Source of the DNA: Nocardiopsis sp. YSL2
GTDB lineage: Bacteria; Actinomycetota; Actinomycetes; Streptosporangiales; Streptosporangiaceae
NCBI RefSeq assembly: GCF_030555055.1
Contig: NZ_JAMOAO010000001.1
Location: 6,200,001-6,264,000 of the forward strand
Direction: 5' to 3'
DNA: 64,000 nt
The first letter of the stretch is position 1. Each line of letters starts with the position of its first letter. Under the pieces are notes generated by a model, which did not search any database, was not told the origin of the DNA, and worked only from the letters and a program-made list of their open reading frames with translations. Positions 34,436 to 43,689 of the stretch are shown piece by piece. The position numbers and the translations under genes were made by a program.

Positions 34436-35053
34436 ATGCTGGCTATGGATCTGTCAAGTCAGAACGACGCGGCTAGGCTGCTGGACATGGACATCAAGCT
34501 CGACCGCTCCATCGCCGATCTGCGCTCCTGGCACCCGGACGAGTGCGGCCTGGCCATGGCGCTGGACGTGATCGGCCCCCGCTCGTCGATGCTGATCCTG
34601 CGCGAGGCCCTGCTGTACGGGACCCGACGGTTCGAGCTGTTCGTCGAACGCGTCGGCGTCACCGAGGCGGTCGCCTCGACCCGCCTCAAGCAGCTCACCG
34701 AGGCCGGTCTGCTGGCCCGCCGGCCCTACAAGGAGCCCGGCAGCCGGACCCGGTACGAGTACGTCCCCACGGACAAGGGCCGCGACCTCACCCCCGTGGT
34801 GCTGGCACTGATGCAGTGGGGCTCCAAGCACCTGCAGCCGGAGGGCGCGCCCCTCGCCGTGGTCGACGACACCTCCGAGCAGCCCGTCAGAGTGGGCTTC
34901 GTCGCCCAGGACGGCACCGAGCGCACGCGTCACGACCTGCGCATCCGCCCCACGGAGCACGCCCGTCGGGCCGCCAGGGCGGCGAGGGCTGCCAGGGCGA
35001 CCAGGGCATCGGCCGACGGCACCACAGAGGTGGCCGACGGCGGGGAGGGGTGA
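34436..35053 (+). CDS. HxlR-family transcriptional regulator
   Basis: 205 aa. The winged-helix HxlR core runs from about residue 30 to 130: ALDVIGPRSSMLILREALLYGTRRFELF, then TRLKQLTEAGLLARRPY and the wing RTRYEYVPTDKGRDL. The C-terminus ends in an Ala/Arg run (RRAARAARAARATRA) and an acidic tail, both low complexity. ATG 34436 has AGGAAG 5 nt upstream and is preferred over an ATG inside the operator (34409). It is divergent from the thioesterase-thiolase operon and probably represses it and itself. Confidence 0.9.
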   Translation: MLAMDLSSQNDAARLLDMDIKLDRSIADLRSWHPDECGLAMALDVIGPRSSMLILREALLYGTRRFELFVERVGVTEAVASTRLKQLTEAGLLARRPYKEPGSRTRYEYVPTDKGRDLTPVVLALMQWGSKHLQPEGAPLAVVDDTSEQPVRVGFVAQDGTERTRHDLRIRPTEHARRAARAARAARATRASADGTTEVADGGEG

Positions 35054-35208
35054 CCCGTCAACGGAGCCGCAACCCGTGCAGGGCCGATGCGCCCGTGGAC
35101 GCCCTGAGCGCCGCTGCCCTGGGCATCGCCGGACCACACGTCAGCCGGCAGTCCCCCGCTCCCCAGCCCCGTTGAGGGACCGCGGACGGCGCCCGTGAGC
35201 GGTCGGCC

Positions 35209-35856
35209 TCATGGTCCGGGCCTGGTCGGGTTGATGAGCGCGAGGAACTCTCGGCGCAGTTCCGCGTCCTTGCCCAGCGAACCGAGCATCGCCGAGGTGG
35301 TCGTGGCCGATCCCGACGCCTGGACGCCGCGCATGCTCATGCACAGGTGCTCGGCTTCGACCACCACACCGACGGCGTCGGCGTCGAGTTCCTCGGTGAG
35401 GCAGGACGCGATCTGCTGGGTGAGCCTCTCCTGGACCTGCGGGCGACGGGAGAAGTGTTCGACGACCCGTGCGAGCTTGGAGAGGCCGACGATGCGCGAA
35501 CCGGGCAGATAGCCCACGTGGGCCACCCCGGTGAAGGGGAGGAAGTGGTGCTCGCAGACCGAGTGCACGGGGATGTCGCGGGCGATGACGAAGCCCTCGT
35601 ACCCGTGGTCGTTGGGAAACGTGGTGAGGCTGAACGGCCGGGGGGCCAGGAGCTCGGCGTAGGCCCGGGCCATCCGTCCCGGCGTCTGCTCCGCGGCCTC
35701 CGCGTCCAGTGCCACACCCAGGTGTCGCAGGAAGTCGCGTGCGGCCCTCTCGGCGGCGTCCAGGTCCACGGGACCGGGGTCTCTGGGCGGCAGGAGGCCG
35801 TGGGCCGTCGCCGTGTCCCGCATCGGTTCGGGGGACTGTTCCTTCATCACTGTCAC
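35209..35856 (-). CDS. folE: GTP cyclohydrolase I
   Basis: 215 aa. It makes dihydroneopterin triphosphate, the first step of folate biosynthesis. The family marks are intact: GRMARAYAELL, the zinc site SVCEHHFLPF (Cys and His), GYLPGSRIVGLSKLARVVE, and the second zinc Cys in EHLCMSMRGV. The GTG start at 35856 has GAGGTG 5 nt upstream; ATG 35847 is possible. It is the last gene of the sarcosine/one-carbon operon. A folate-synthesis gene here fits the high demand for tetrahydrofolate when methyl groups are stripped from betaine; this link is inferred from context. Confidence 0.93.
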   Translation of the reverse strand: MTVMKEQSPEPMRDTATAHGLLPPRDPGPVDLDAAERAARDFLRHLGVALDAEAAEQTPGRMARAYAELLAPRPFSLTTFPNDHGYEGFVIARDIPVHSVCEHHFLPFTGVAHVGYLPGSRIVGLSKLARVVEHFSRRPQVQERLTQQIASCLTEELDADAVGVVVEAEHLCMSMRGVQASGSATTTSAMLGSLGKDAELRREFLALINPTRPGP

Positions 35857-35982
35857 TGGTGCACCTCTGGTCAAATGTCCGGGTCGGTGTCCTGCGGCGT
35901 CGGCGGAGCCTGTGGTGGAGGGGGTCCTGTCCGCCACGGACTCCGCCGGGCGCCGCCGCACGCGACACCGCTGCTGCGGTGG

Positions 35983-36855
35983 TCAGCCCGCCGCGCGGTC
36001 GGCGGCCTGCACGGTGTGGGCGAGCAGGAGCGCTGTGGTGACCGGTCCGACACCGCCGGGCACCGGGGTGAGGGCACCGGCGACGCCGTCCACCGCGCCC
36101 GCGTCGACATCGCCGACCAGGCCGTCGTCCGTGGCGTTGGTGCCCACGTCGATGACCACCGCACCCGCTCCGACGTGGTCGGCGCCGACCAGGCGCGGGA
36201 CGCCCGCCGCGACGATCACGATGTCGGCGGCACGGGTGTGGCCCGCGAGGTCGGCCGTCCGTGAATGGCAGACCGTCACGGTCGCGTGCCGTTCCAGCAG
36301 CAGCAGCGCCACCGGGGTTCCGACGACGACCGACCGGCCGACCATGGTGATGTCCCTGCCCGCGAGGTCGACGCCGTGGTGGTCGAGCAACCGCACCACG
36401 GCCTCGGCCGTGGCGGGCGCGAACCCGGGCAGGCCGGCCGCGCAGCGCCCCAGGCTCGCCGGGTTCGCGCCGTCGACGTCCTTGGCCGGGTCGATCTCCA
36501 CGGCGAGCTCGGCCGGCGACATGCCGTCGGGCAGTGGCGTCTGCAGGATGATGCCGTGGACGCCCGGGTCCTGGTTCAGGGCGCGCAGCCTGTCCCGCAC
36601 CCGCGTGCGCGACGCCTCCGGGCCGAGGTCGGCGATGTCGCAGGCGATGCCGACGGCCGCGGCCGCCTTGGCGATCGAGCGCACGTACCACAGGGTCGAC
36701 CCGTCGTCGGTGGCCGTGACGACCACCAGCCTCGGCCGGGCGCCCGCGGCTCCCAGGACCGCCGCCCGCTCGCCGGTGCGCCGCCGGATCTCCGCGGCCA
36801 GGGGCCGGCCCGACAGCTCGGTGGTGACACGGTGTTCCGTCGTCGTGACGGTCAT
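35983..36855 (-). CDS. folD: FolD-like methylene-THF dehydrogenase, catalytic Lys replaced
   Basis: 290 aa. Recognised by the Tyr-containing substrate block (WYVRSIAKAAAAVGI), the ILQTPLPDG and AKDVDGANP motifs, the NAD(P) site GRSVVVGTPVA and the PVPGGVGPVTTALL end. It oxidises 5,10-methylene-THF to 5,10-methenyl-THF. In bifunctional FolD a Lys four residues after the active-site Tyr (Lys54 in E. coli, Lys56 in the human enzyme) is needed for the cyclohydrolase step; aligned without gaps it is Ile here. Since the overlapping upstream gene encodes a separate cyclohydrolase, this protein may be only a dehydrogenase. Its ATG overlaps the fchA stop (ATGA). Confidence 0.9.
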   Translation of the reverse strand: MTVTTTEHRVTTELSGRPLAAEIRRRTGERAAVLGAAGARPRLVVVTATDDGSTLWYVRSIAKAAAAVGIACDIADLGPEASRTRVRDRLRALNQDPGVHGIILQTPLPDGMSPAELAVEIDPAKDVDGANPASLGRCAAGLPGFAPATAEAVVRLLDHHGVDLAGRDITMVGRSVVVGTPVALLLLERHATVTVCHSRTADLAGHTRAADIVIVAAGVPRLVGADHVGAGAVVIDVGTNATDDGLVGDVDAGAVDGVAGALTPVPGGVGPVTTALLLAHTVQAADRAAG

Positions 36856-37475
36856 GCGACCAGCTCCTCCCTGACCGCGGCGGTGATCCTCTCCGCCCGC
36901 TCGACGAGGGGGTCGACGGACCGCGTCGAGGCGGACAGCACCGCCCGTGCGCCGTCGTCCCTGATGCCGCCCAGGTTGATCTCGACGTTCACCCGGGCCG
37001 TGGTGGCGGCGGCGCGGGCCGCCTCGGCCGCGGCGGCGACGTCGGTGATCACGCTGCGGTTGCCGATCGGAAGGATGCGCTCGGCCAGCGCGACCACCTC
37101 GGCGGTCGTCTCGATGACCGCGACGGGCGGCTCACAGGCCTCCCTCAGGGCCGCGGCGATGGCGGCGGCGCGCGCGGCCTTCTCGTCGTCGGTCGCGCGG
37201 GCGAGCGCGTAGGCCTCGGTGACGGCCGAGAAGGCCTGTGCGTCCGCCTCCGCGATGCGCAGTGCCTCCCTCCACAGCCGGTCGGCGGCCTTCACGATCT
37301 CCGACGTCTCCTCGGCGTGCTCGGCGAAGCGCGCGCCGTCGCTGTAGCGAGCCACCATGCCCACCAGTGCGGCGGCCTGGGCGGCGTGGACGGCGGCGGT
37401 GGCGCCGCCTCCGGGGGCGGGTCTCCGGGCCGCGAGGTCGGCCAGGAAGTCGCTGATGGTCTGCCCACTGATCAC
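36852..37475 (-). CDS. fchA: Methenyl-THF cyclohydrolase (FTCD_C/FchA family)
   Basis: 207 aa, a single all-helical domain of the formiminotransferase-cyclodeaminase C-terminal family. It shows TISDFLADLAARRPAPGGG and DAQAFSAVTEAYAL near the start and middle, and VNVEINLGGIRD near the end. Free-standing members act as methenyl-THF cyclohydrolase, giving 10-formyl-THF. It sits between purU and folD, translationally coupled to folD, and supplies the step that the altered FolD probably cannot do. GTG 37475 has AAGGA 8 nt upstream. Confidence 0.85.
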   Translation of the reverse strand: MISGQTISDFLADLAARRPAPGGGATAAVHAAQAAALVGMVARYSDGARFAEHAEETSEIVKAADRLWREALRIAEADAQAFSAVTEAYALARATDDEKAARAAAIAAALREACEPPVAVIETTAEVVALAERILPIGNRSVITDVAAAAEAARAAATTARVNVEINLGGIRDDGARAVLSASTRSVDPLVERAERITAAVREELVA

Positions 37476-37600
37476 GGTGTCCGTCCTTGGGGGTCGAGGG
37501 GGTCGAGTGGGGGTCGGGTGGGGAACGGCCTCTCGTCCGGTCTGTCGTCCGGTGTCCCGTCCGGGGGGCACCCCGTTCCGGGGCGGGGCCGGCCCCGGAG

Positions 37601-38452
37601 TCAGCGGAAGACCACGGTGCTGCTGCCGTAGAGGAGGACGCGGTGCTGGCAGTGCCAGCGCACCGCCCGGGACAGCGCGAGCGCCTCGGCGTCGCGCCCG
37701 ACCGTCGCCAGGGCGCGCGGGTCGAAGGAGTGGTCCACCCGCAGGACCTCCTGCTCGATGATCGGGCCCTCGTCGAGGTCGGGCGTCACGTAGTGCGCGG
37801 TCGCTCCGACGTACTTCACGCCGCGCTCGTAGGCCTGGTGGTACGGCTTCGCGCCCTTGAAGCCGGGCAGGAACGAGTGGTGGATGTTGATCACGCGCCC
37901 TTCGAGCTTGGTGCACAGGTCGTCGGAGAGCACCTGCATGTACCGTGCGAGCACGACCAGGTCGGCGCGGTACTCCTCGACGAGTTCCAGCAGGCGCGCC
38001 TCGGCGGCGGACTTGGTCTCGGCCGTCACCGGCACGTGCACGAAGTCCAGGTCGGCCGCCTCGGCCATCGGCCGCAGGTCCTCGTGGTTGGACACCACCC
38101 CGACGAGCTCCCCGTCGAGGTTGCCCGCGCGCCAGCGGAACAGCAGGTCGTTCAGGCAGTGCGCGGTCTTGGACACCATCACCAGGATGCGCGGCTTGCG
38201 CTCGTCCCACAGTTGGAACTCCATGGCGAACTCCCGTGCCACGGGGGCGAACGCGTGCCTGAGGTCGTCGGCACCGTTCTCCGGCCCCGGGGCCGAGAAG
38301 GAGGTGCGCAGGAACAGCTGGCCGCGGACGTTGTCGTCGAACTGCTGGTGTTCGACGATGTCGCAGCCCCGGTCGACCAGGAACTCGGTCACCGCGTGGA
38401 CGATGCCCGCCCGTTCCGGGCACCGGAGAGTGAGAGTGTAGTTGCGCGCCAC
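37601..38452 (-). CDS. purU: Formyltetrahydrofolate deformylase
   Basis: 283 aa. An N-terminal ACT domain (1-85, LTLRCPERAGIVHAVTEFL) precedes the formyltransferase fold with RILVMVSKTAHCLNDLLFRW. The catalytic Asn-His-Asp set is in INIHHSFLPGFKGAKPY, TAHYV and DLDEGPII. It hydrolyses 10-formyl-THF to formate and THF, regenerating free THF for the demethylation steps and feeding formate to the dehydrogenase of the neighbouring operon. GTG 38452 has GAGGAGG 6 nt upstream. Confidence 0.93.
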   Translation of the reverse strand: MARNYTLTLRCPERAGIVHAVTEFLVDRGCDIVEHQQFDDNVRGQLFLRTSFSAPGPENGADDLRHAFAPVAREFAMEFQLWDERKPRILVMVSKTAHCLNDLLFRWRAGNLDGELVGVVSNHEDLRPMAEAADLDFVHVPVTAETKSAAEARLLELVEEYRADLVVLARYMQVLSDDLCTKLEGRVINIHHSFLPGFKGAKPYHQAYERGVKYVGATAHYVTPDLDEGPIIEQEVLRVDHSFDPRALATVGRDAEALALSRAVRWHCQHRVLLYGSSTVVFR

Positions 38453-38544
38453 GATGTCCTCCTCAGAGTGAAGGTGTGAGAGTTCTCGGTGCCCTGGCGA
38501 CAAGCGTCGTGGCCGCACGTCCGACGGCCGGGCACCCCTGGGGT

Positions 38545-39918
38545 TCAGCACTCGACGACGTTGAGGGCGAGCCCGCCGCGCGCCGTCTCCTTGTACTTGT
38601 CCTTCATGTCGGCGCCGGTCTCGCGCATGGTCTTGATGGCCTTGTCCAGGGTCACGTGGTGCGCGCCGTCGCCGCGGACCGACATCCGCGCCGCGGTGAT
38701 GGCCTTGATGGAGGCGATCGCGTTGCGCTCGATGCAGGGAATCTGCACGAGTCCGCCCACCGGGTCGCAGGTGAGGCCGAGGTTGTGCTCGATCCCGATC
38801 TCCGCGGCGTTCTCCACCTGGGCGGGTGTGCCGCCCAGTACCTCGGCCAGACCTGCGGCCGCCATGGAGCAGGCGGAGCCGACCTCGCCCTGGCATCCGA
38901 CCTCCGCTCCGGAGATCGAGGCGTTCTGCTTGAACAGCATGCCGACCGCGCCCGCGGTGAGCAGGAAGCGGACGACCCCGTCCTCGTCGGCACCGGGCAC
39001 GAACCGGGTGTAGTAGTGCAGGACCGCCGGGATGATCCCGGCCGCGCCGTTGGTCGGCGCGGTGACCACGCGCCCGCCCGCCGCGTTCTCCTCGTTGACC
39101 GCCAGGGCGAACATCGTGACCCATTCCATGGCCCGCAGCGGATCCCCGGAGTCGCCCGCGGCTTCGAGGTCGCGCCGCGACGCCGCCGCGCGCCGCCGGA
39201 CCCTGAGCCCCCCGGGCAGCACGCCCCCGGTGGTGGAGCCGCGTTCGACGCACTCCCGCATCACGGCCCAGATCTCCAGCAGCCCGTCCCTGGTCTGCTG
39301 TTCCGTGCGGCGGGCGCTCTCGTTGGCCAGCATCAGGGAGCTGAGGGACAGTCCGGTGCGGTCGGTGTGGGCCAGCAGCTCCCCGCCCGTGGTGAACGGG
39401 TGGGGTACGGGGGTGGTGTCCTCGACCAGGACCGCCGATCCGGCGGCGTCCTCGTCCACGACGAAGCCGCCGCCGACGGAGTAGTAGGTGCGGGCCGCGA
39501 CCGGGGTCCCGCCGCGGTCGAACGCGTGGAAGACCATGCCGTTGCTGTGGAAGTCGAGCCGCCTGTTGCGGTGCAGCACGACGTCGTCGTCGACGGAGAA
39601 TCCGATCACGCGGCCGCCCGCCAGCTCCAGCTTGCCGGTCGCCGCCACGTCGTCCACCCACGGCTGGGCCGCGACCGGGTCGACGGTGTCGGGCGCGTGG
39701 CCCGCCAGGCCCAGCACCACGGCCTTGACGCTGCCGTGCCCGTGGCCGGTCGCACCGAGCGAGCCGAACAGTTCGGCGCGCACCGACACGGTCCGCGACA
39801 GGGTTCCCTCGTCCCGCAGCGCGTCCACGAACGCCTTCGCCGCGCGCATCGGGCCGACGGTGTGCGAACTCGACGGCCCGATGCCGACCTTGAACAGGTC
39901 GAACACGCTCAGACTCAT
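38545..39918 (-). CDS. sdaA: L-serine ammonia-lyase (iron-sulfur type)
   Basis: 457 aa, single-chain alpha+beta type. The N-terminal domain begins with SVFDLFKVGIGPSSSHTVGP. The C-terminal catalytic domain has the [4Fe-4S] Cys ligands in VGCQGEVG, LTCDPVGG and IPCIERNA. It converts serine to pyruvate and ammonia, draining the serine made by GlyA from glycine plus methylene-THF. The ATG overlaps the soxG stop (ATGA) and has no ribosome site of its own, so it depends on coupling. Confidence 0.95.
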   Translation of the reverse strand: MSLSVFDLFKVGIGPSSSHTVGPMRAAKAFVDALRDEGTLSRTVSVRAELFGSLGATGHGHGSVKAVVLGLAGHAPDTVDPVAAQPWVDDVAATGKLELAGGRVIGFSVDDDVVLHRNRRLDFHSNGMVFHAFDRGGTPVAARTYYSVGGGFVVDEDAAGSAVLVEDTTPVPHPFTTGGELLAHTDRTGLSLSSLMLANESARRTEQQTRDGLLEIWAVMRECVERGSTTGGVLPGGLRVRRRAAASRRDLEAAGDSGDPLRAMEWVTMFALAVNEENAAGGRVVTAPTNGAAGIIPAVLHYYTRFVPGADEDGVVRFLLTAGAVGMLFKQNASISGAEVGCQGEVGSACSMAAAGLAEVLGGTPAQVENAAEIGIEHNLGLTCDPVGGLVQIPCIERNAIASIKAITAARMSVRGDGAHHVTLDKAIKTMRETGADMKDKYKETARGGLALNVVEC

Positions 39919-40520
39919 GACAGGGCCGCCCGGTACTCGACGCAGGCGTCGCTCAGCCACGCGGCGAGGTACTCGGCGAAGGAGGACCTGACGAGCACGG
40001 TGAACGCGTCGGACTCGGCGTCGGCGACCTGCAGGATGACCCCGGCCCTGGCGAGCAGGGTCTGCACGCACGTCCCGGTCGGCGCCGCCGACGGGTGCAG
40101 GTCCACGGCGCAGCCGTGGGCCAGGACGTCCCGCGCGTGCGGGCCCGACAACGCCACCGTCGTGCGCTGGGCGGAGGTGTCCACGACCGCGCCCCGGGCG
40201 GGGCGCACCTCCGCGCGCAGCGCGTCCTCGACCGTGACCCGCTGGTCGGGCCCGGCCACCACGAGGTACTCGTCCGGGCCCAGCCAGAGCACCTCGACGT
40301 CGCCGAAGGGGCCGCTCCCCCGGGTGAACGTGCACGGGTCGGCCGGGAAGGCGACGCCCAGGGCCTCGCCCATCCTGGCCAGGGCGCCCGGGTCCGAGGC
40401 GCGCACGGTGAGCTGGGTCAGGAACGGCCGCTCGACCGCCGCCAACGCGGGCGCCAGGCCGGCGAGGCGGTCCTTCCACGCGGCGAGGGGGCTGGTCCGG
40501 ATACTGGTGTCAGCCGTCAC
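39915..40520 (-). CDS. soxG: Sarcosine oxidase gamma subunit
   Basis: 201 aa. A GcvT-like small subunit of heterotetrameric sarcosine oxidase, with VEVLWLGPDEYLVVAGPD, DTSAQRTTVALSGPHARDVL and the FTVLVRSSFAEYLAAWL end. It is needed for assembly of the alpha-beta-gamma-delta complex rather than catalysis. It starts at GTG 40520 with AAGGAG 6 nt upstream and overlaps the end of soxA by 11 nt. Confidence 0.9.
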   Translation of the reverse strand: MTADTSIRTSPLAAWKDRLAGLAPALAAVERPFLTQLTVRASDPGALARMGEALGVAFPADPCTFTRGSGPFGDVEVLWLGPDEYLVVAGPDQRVTVEDALRAEVRPARGAVVDTSAQRTTVALSGPHARDVLAHGCAVDLHPSAAPTGTCVQTLLARAGVILQVADAESDAFTVLVRSSFAEYLAAWLSDACVEYRAALS

Positions 40521-43377
40521 GGCGGGCTCCTTCCTTGTCGTAGAGCACGGACTCGGTCACGGTGACCGGTACGAGGTCGTCCCCGACGGGGACGTGGAGC
40601 GTCTCCCCCACGCGTTCGCGGCCCGAGCGCACGACCGCGAGCGCGAACGTCCGGGCCAGCGCGTCGCTGCGGTAGCTGGAGGTGACGTGGCCGAGCATGC
40701 GGACCGGGGGCTGCGGCAGCTGGTCGGTGTCGACGACCTGCGCGCCCTCGGGCAGCCGCACGTCGGGGTCGACCGGGAGCAGCCCGACGAGCTGCTTGCG
40801 GTCCGGACGGCTGTTCTCGGCCCTGGTGAACGACCGCTTGCCGATGAAGTCGACCTTCTTCTTCGACACGGCCCACGACATCCCCAGGTCCTGGGGCGTG
40901 ACCGTGGCGTCGGTCTCCTGGCCGATGATCGGGTAGCCCTTCTCGGCGCGGAGCACGTGCATGGTCTCGGTGCCGTAGGGCGTGATCCCGTACCGCTCGC
41001 CCGCGGCGATGAGCGCTTCCCAGACGGCGAGGGCATGCCAGGCGGCCACGTTGATCTCGTAGGCCAGTTCCCCGGAGAAGCTGATCCGGCACACCCGTGC
41101 TGTGACGCCCTCTCCCACGTCGAGCACGGTGTCCCGCCACGCCATGAACTCGAAGGCCTCGTTGCTCGCGTCCAGGCCGGGCGCGAGCCCGGCGAGCACG
41201 TCGCGTGAGCGCGGCCCCACCAGCGGGATCGTGGCCCAGTGCTCGGTCACCGAGGCGGCGTACACGTCGAGGTGCGGCCACTCGGTCTGCAGCCACTCCT
41301 CCATCCAGTCCAGGACCATCGCGGCGTTGCCGGTCGTCGTGGTCACCAGGAACCGGTCCTCGGCCAGCCGGATGACGGTCCCGTCGTCGATGACCATGCC
41401 GTCGACGCCGCACATCACCCCGTAGCGGATCCTGCCGACCTTCAGGCCGCTCATCTTGTTCGTGTAGAGCATGTCGAGGAACCGCCCGGCGTCGCGGCCC
41501 TGGACGTCGATCTTGCCCAGTGTCGAGCCGTCCATCAGGGCGACGCCCTCACGCGCCGCACGGCACTCCCGCAGCACGGCGGTGTCCATGTCCTCGCCCG
41601 GCAGCGGGAAGTACCACGGCCGCTTCCACTGCCCCACGTCCTCGAACAGCGCGCCGTGCTCGACGTGCCAGGAATGCAGCGCGGTCACGCGCACCGGATC
41701 GAGCAGCTGACCGCGGTCCCGCCCGGCCAGAGCGGCGAACGACACCGAGGTGTACGGCGGCCGGAACGTGGTGGGCCGCTGTTCGGAGAGCTCGATCCCC
41801 AGGGCCTCGGCGACCAGGCCCGCGGCGATCATCCCGGACGTCTTGCCCTGGTCGTGCGCGGTACCGATGGTCGTGTAGCGCTTGACGTGCTCCAGCGAGC
41901 GCAGTCCCGCCCCGGTGGCCCGCAGGACGTCGGACACCGTCGCGTCGCGCTGCAGGTCCACGAAGCGGGTGTCGGCGGCGCCGTCCGCGGGCTCTCCGGG
42001 GACGCGCCACAGCACCAGGCCGGGACGCGCGTCGGTCCGCTGATCCGAGACCGGCAACGCGACCTCGTCGGGGCGAAAGCCCGTGGCGAGCACGGCCTCG
42101 CAACCGGCCTCCCAGCCCTGCCGCACGCACGAGGCCAGGTCGTACGCGCCGGTCGCCGATCCGGCCACCCGCACGGTCGGCAGTTCCTCGCCCGGGAGGT
42201 AGGCGCCGAGGCCGGCGTCGTAGCGGAGTGCGCCCCGGGCCTGGCTGAACAGGTGCACGACGGGGTTCCAGCCGCCGGAGACCAGCAGGGCGTCGCAGTC
42301 GACGGTGTCGGAGGTCCCGTCCACGTCGGACAGCGGGGCGATGCGGGCGCCGGCGACACGGTCCCCGCCCTCGGTGCCGGTGACGACGTGCCCGGTGCGC
42401 ACCTCGATGCCGTGGGCGGCGCACCGCGCGGCGAGGACTCGGGGGGCGGCGGGCCTGGCGTCGACGACCGCCGCCACGTCCAGTCCCGCCCTGGCGAGGT
42501 CGATCGCCGCCTCGTAGGCGCTGTCGTCGGTCGTGAAGACCACCGCCCGTGTGCCGGGCAGGACCCCGTAGCGGTGCAGGAAGGTGCGCGCCGAGCCGGC
42601 GAGCATGGTCCCCGGGCGGTCGTTGTCGGCGAAGACGACGGGCCGCTCGTGGGCGCCGGTGGCGAGCACGGTGCGCCCTGCCCTGATCCGCCAGACCCGC
42701 TGGCGGGCGACGTCGGCGGGCGCGTCGAAACCGAGGTGGTCGGTGCGGCGCTGCAGGGCGAGCACGAACCCGTCCTGGTAGACGCCGAACGCGGTGGTGC
42801 GTCCCAGGACCAGCACGCCGGGGGTGTTCCGCAGCTCCGCCTCGATGTCGGCGACCCACTCCCCCGCCGGTCGCTCGTCGAGGTACTCACGGGTGCCGAG
42901 CAGTGCGCCTCCGGCCCTGTTCTGTTCGTCGACCACGACGACCCGGGCCCCGCCGCGGGCGGCGGTGAGCGCGGCCACCAGGCCCGCGGGCCCGGCGCCG
43001 ACGACGAGGACGTCGCAGTGCACGTGCTTGGCGTCGTAGCGGGCCGGGTCGGGCTCGGCGGCCAGCCTGCCCTGTCCGGGCAGGCCGTGCGCGACGAGTC
43101 CGTCGTAGAGCTCGACGGTGGTGGCGGTCAGCATCGGCTCCGGGAACGGCTGCTCGATCTGCACCAGGGACGTCGGGTCCTCCGAGCCCGCCGCGACGAT
43201 GCCGCGCGGCCTGCCGTACTTGACGCTGGTGCCGATGCGGTGCTCGCCGTTGGCCAGCAGCGCGGACGCCAGGGTGTCCCCGCGGTGCCCGGTCATCGAC
43301 CGGCCGTTGAAGGTGAACCGCAGTGCGGTGTCCCTGTCGACGAGGCCGCCGGTGGGCAGGCGGAAGTTCGCGCTCAC
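40510..43377 (-). CDS. soxA: Sarcosine oxidase alpha subunit
   Basis: 955 aa. The N-terminal ferredoxin-like part has FNGRSMTGHRGDTLASALLANG. An NAD/FAD-binding Rossmann region follows, with VVGAGPAGLVAALTAARGG near residue 140. A C-terminal GcvT-type folate domain starts at about residue 590 (DGSTLGKIDVQGRDAGRFL, FSGELAYEINV and EKGYPIIGQETD). With SoxB it oxidises sarcosine to glycine and passes the methyl group to THF as 5,10-methylene-THF. GTG 43377 overlaps the soxD stop (GTGA). The length matches heterotetrameric alpha subunits. Confidence 0.95.
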   Translation of the reverse strand: MSANFRLPTGGLVDRDTALRFTFNGRSMTGHRGDTLASALLANGEHRIGTSVKYGRPRGIVAAGSEDPTSLVQIEQPFPEPMLTATTVELYDGLVAHGLPGQGRLAAEPDPARYDAKHVHCDVLVVGAGPAGLVAALTAARGGARVVVVDEQNRAGGALLGTREYLDERPAGEWVADIEAELRNTPGVLVLGRTTAFGVYQDGFVLALQRRTDHLGFDAPADVARQRVWRIRAGRTVLATGAHERPVVFADNDRPGTMLAGSARTFLHRYGVLPGTRAVVFTTDDSAYEAAIDLARAGLDVAAVVDARPAAPRVLAARCAAHGIEVRTGHVVTGTEGGDRVAGARIAPLSDVDGTSDTVDCDALLVSGGWNPVVHLFSQARGALRYDAGLGAYLPGEELPTVRVAGSATGAYDLASCVRQGWEAGCEAVLATGFRPDEVALPVSDQRTDARPGLVLWRVPGEPADGAADTRFVDLQRDATVSDVLRATGAGLRSLEHVKRYTTIGTAHDQGKTSGMIAAGLVAEALGIELSEQRPTTFRPPYTSVSFAALAGRDRGQLLDPVRVTALHSWHVEHGALFEDVGQWKRPWYFPLPGEDMDTAVLRECRAAREGVALMDGSTLGKIDVQGRDAGRFLDMLYTNKMSGLKVGRIRYGVMCGVDGMVIDDGTVIRLAEDRFLVTTTTGNAAMVLDWMEEWLQTEWPHLDVYAASVTEHWATIPLVGPRSRDVLAGLAPGLDASNEAFEFMAWRDTVLDVGEGVTARVCRISFSGELAYEINVAAWHALAVWEALIAAGERYGITPYGTETMHVLRAEKGYPIIGQETDATVTPQDLGMSWAVSKKKVDFIGKRSFTRAENSRPDRKQLVGLLPVDPDVRLPEGAQVVDTDQLPQPPVRMLGHVTSSYRSDALARTFALAVVRSGRERVGETLHVPVGDDLVPVTVTESVLYDKEGARRDG

Positions 43378-43673
43378 GAGTTCACCTCTTCGCTTTCGCT
43401 GGGAGCGGGCACCGGCTCGCCGATGCGGTAGACGGACAGCAGGTCGTGGGTCCTGGTGTCGCGGACGGCGTTGAACCACCGGCGGCAGCCCGCGCTGTGG
43501 CTCCACCGCTCGGCGAACGGTCCGCTCGGGTTGTCGCGGAAGAAGACGTACTGCGCCCACTCCCGGTCGGTCAGCGCGGCCGGGTCCTCGGGGTAGGCGA
43601 CGTGCGCCTGGCCTCCGTAGTGGAACTCGGCCTCCTCGCGCGGCCCGCACCACGGGCAGGGGATGAGTTGCAT
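43374..43673 (-). CDS. soxD: Sarcosine oxidase delta subunit
   Basis: 99 aa, typical of the family. The zinc-binding N-terminus LIPCPWCGPREEAEFHYGG is followed by the conserved YVFFRDNPSGPFAERWSHS and GCRRWFNAVRDT blocks. It is a structural subunit that stabilises the complex. It lies between soxB (16-nt gap) and soxA (4-nt overlap). Confidence 0.95.
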   Translation of the reverse strand: MQLIPCPWCGPREEAEFHYGGQAHVAYPEDPAALTDREWAQYVFFRDNPSGPFAERWSHSAGCRRWFNAVRDTRTHDLLSVYRIGEPVPAPSESEEVNS

Positions 43674-43689
43674 GCTGGGCTCCTTGCTC

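Noticed and set aside
38476..43431. Long plus-strand frames opposite sdaA, soxG and soxA
   Set aside because: Low-complexity shadow translations. The minus-strand genes match known families over full length.
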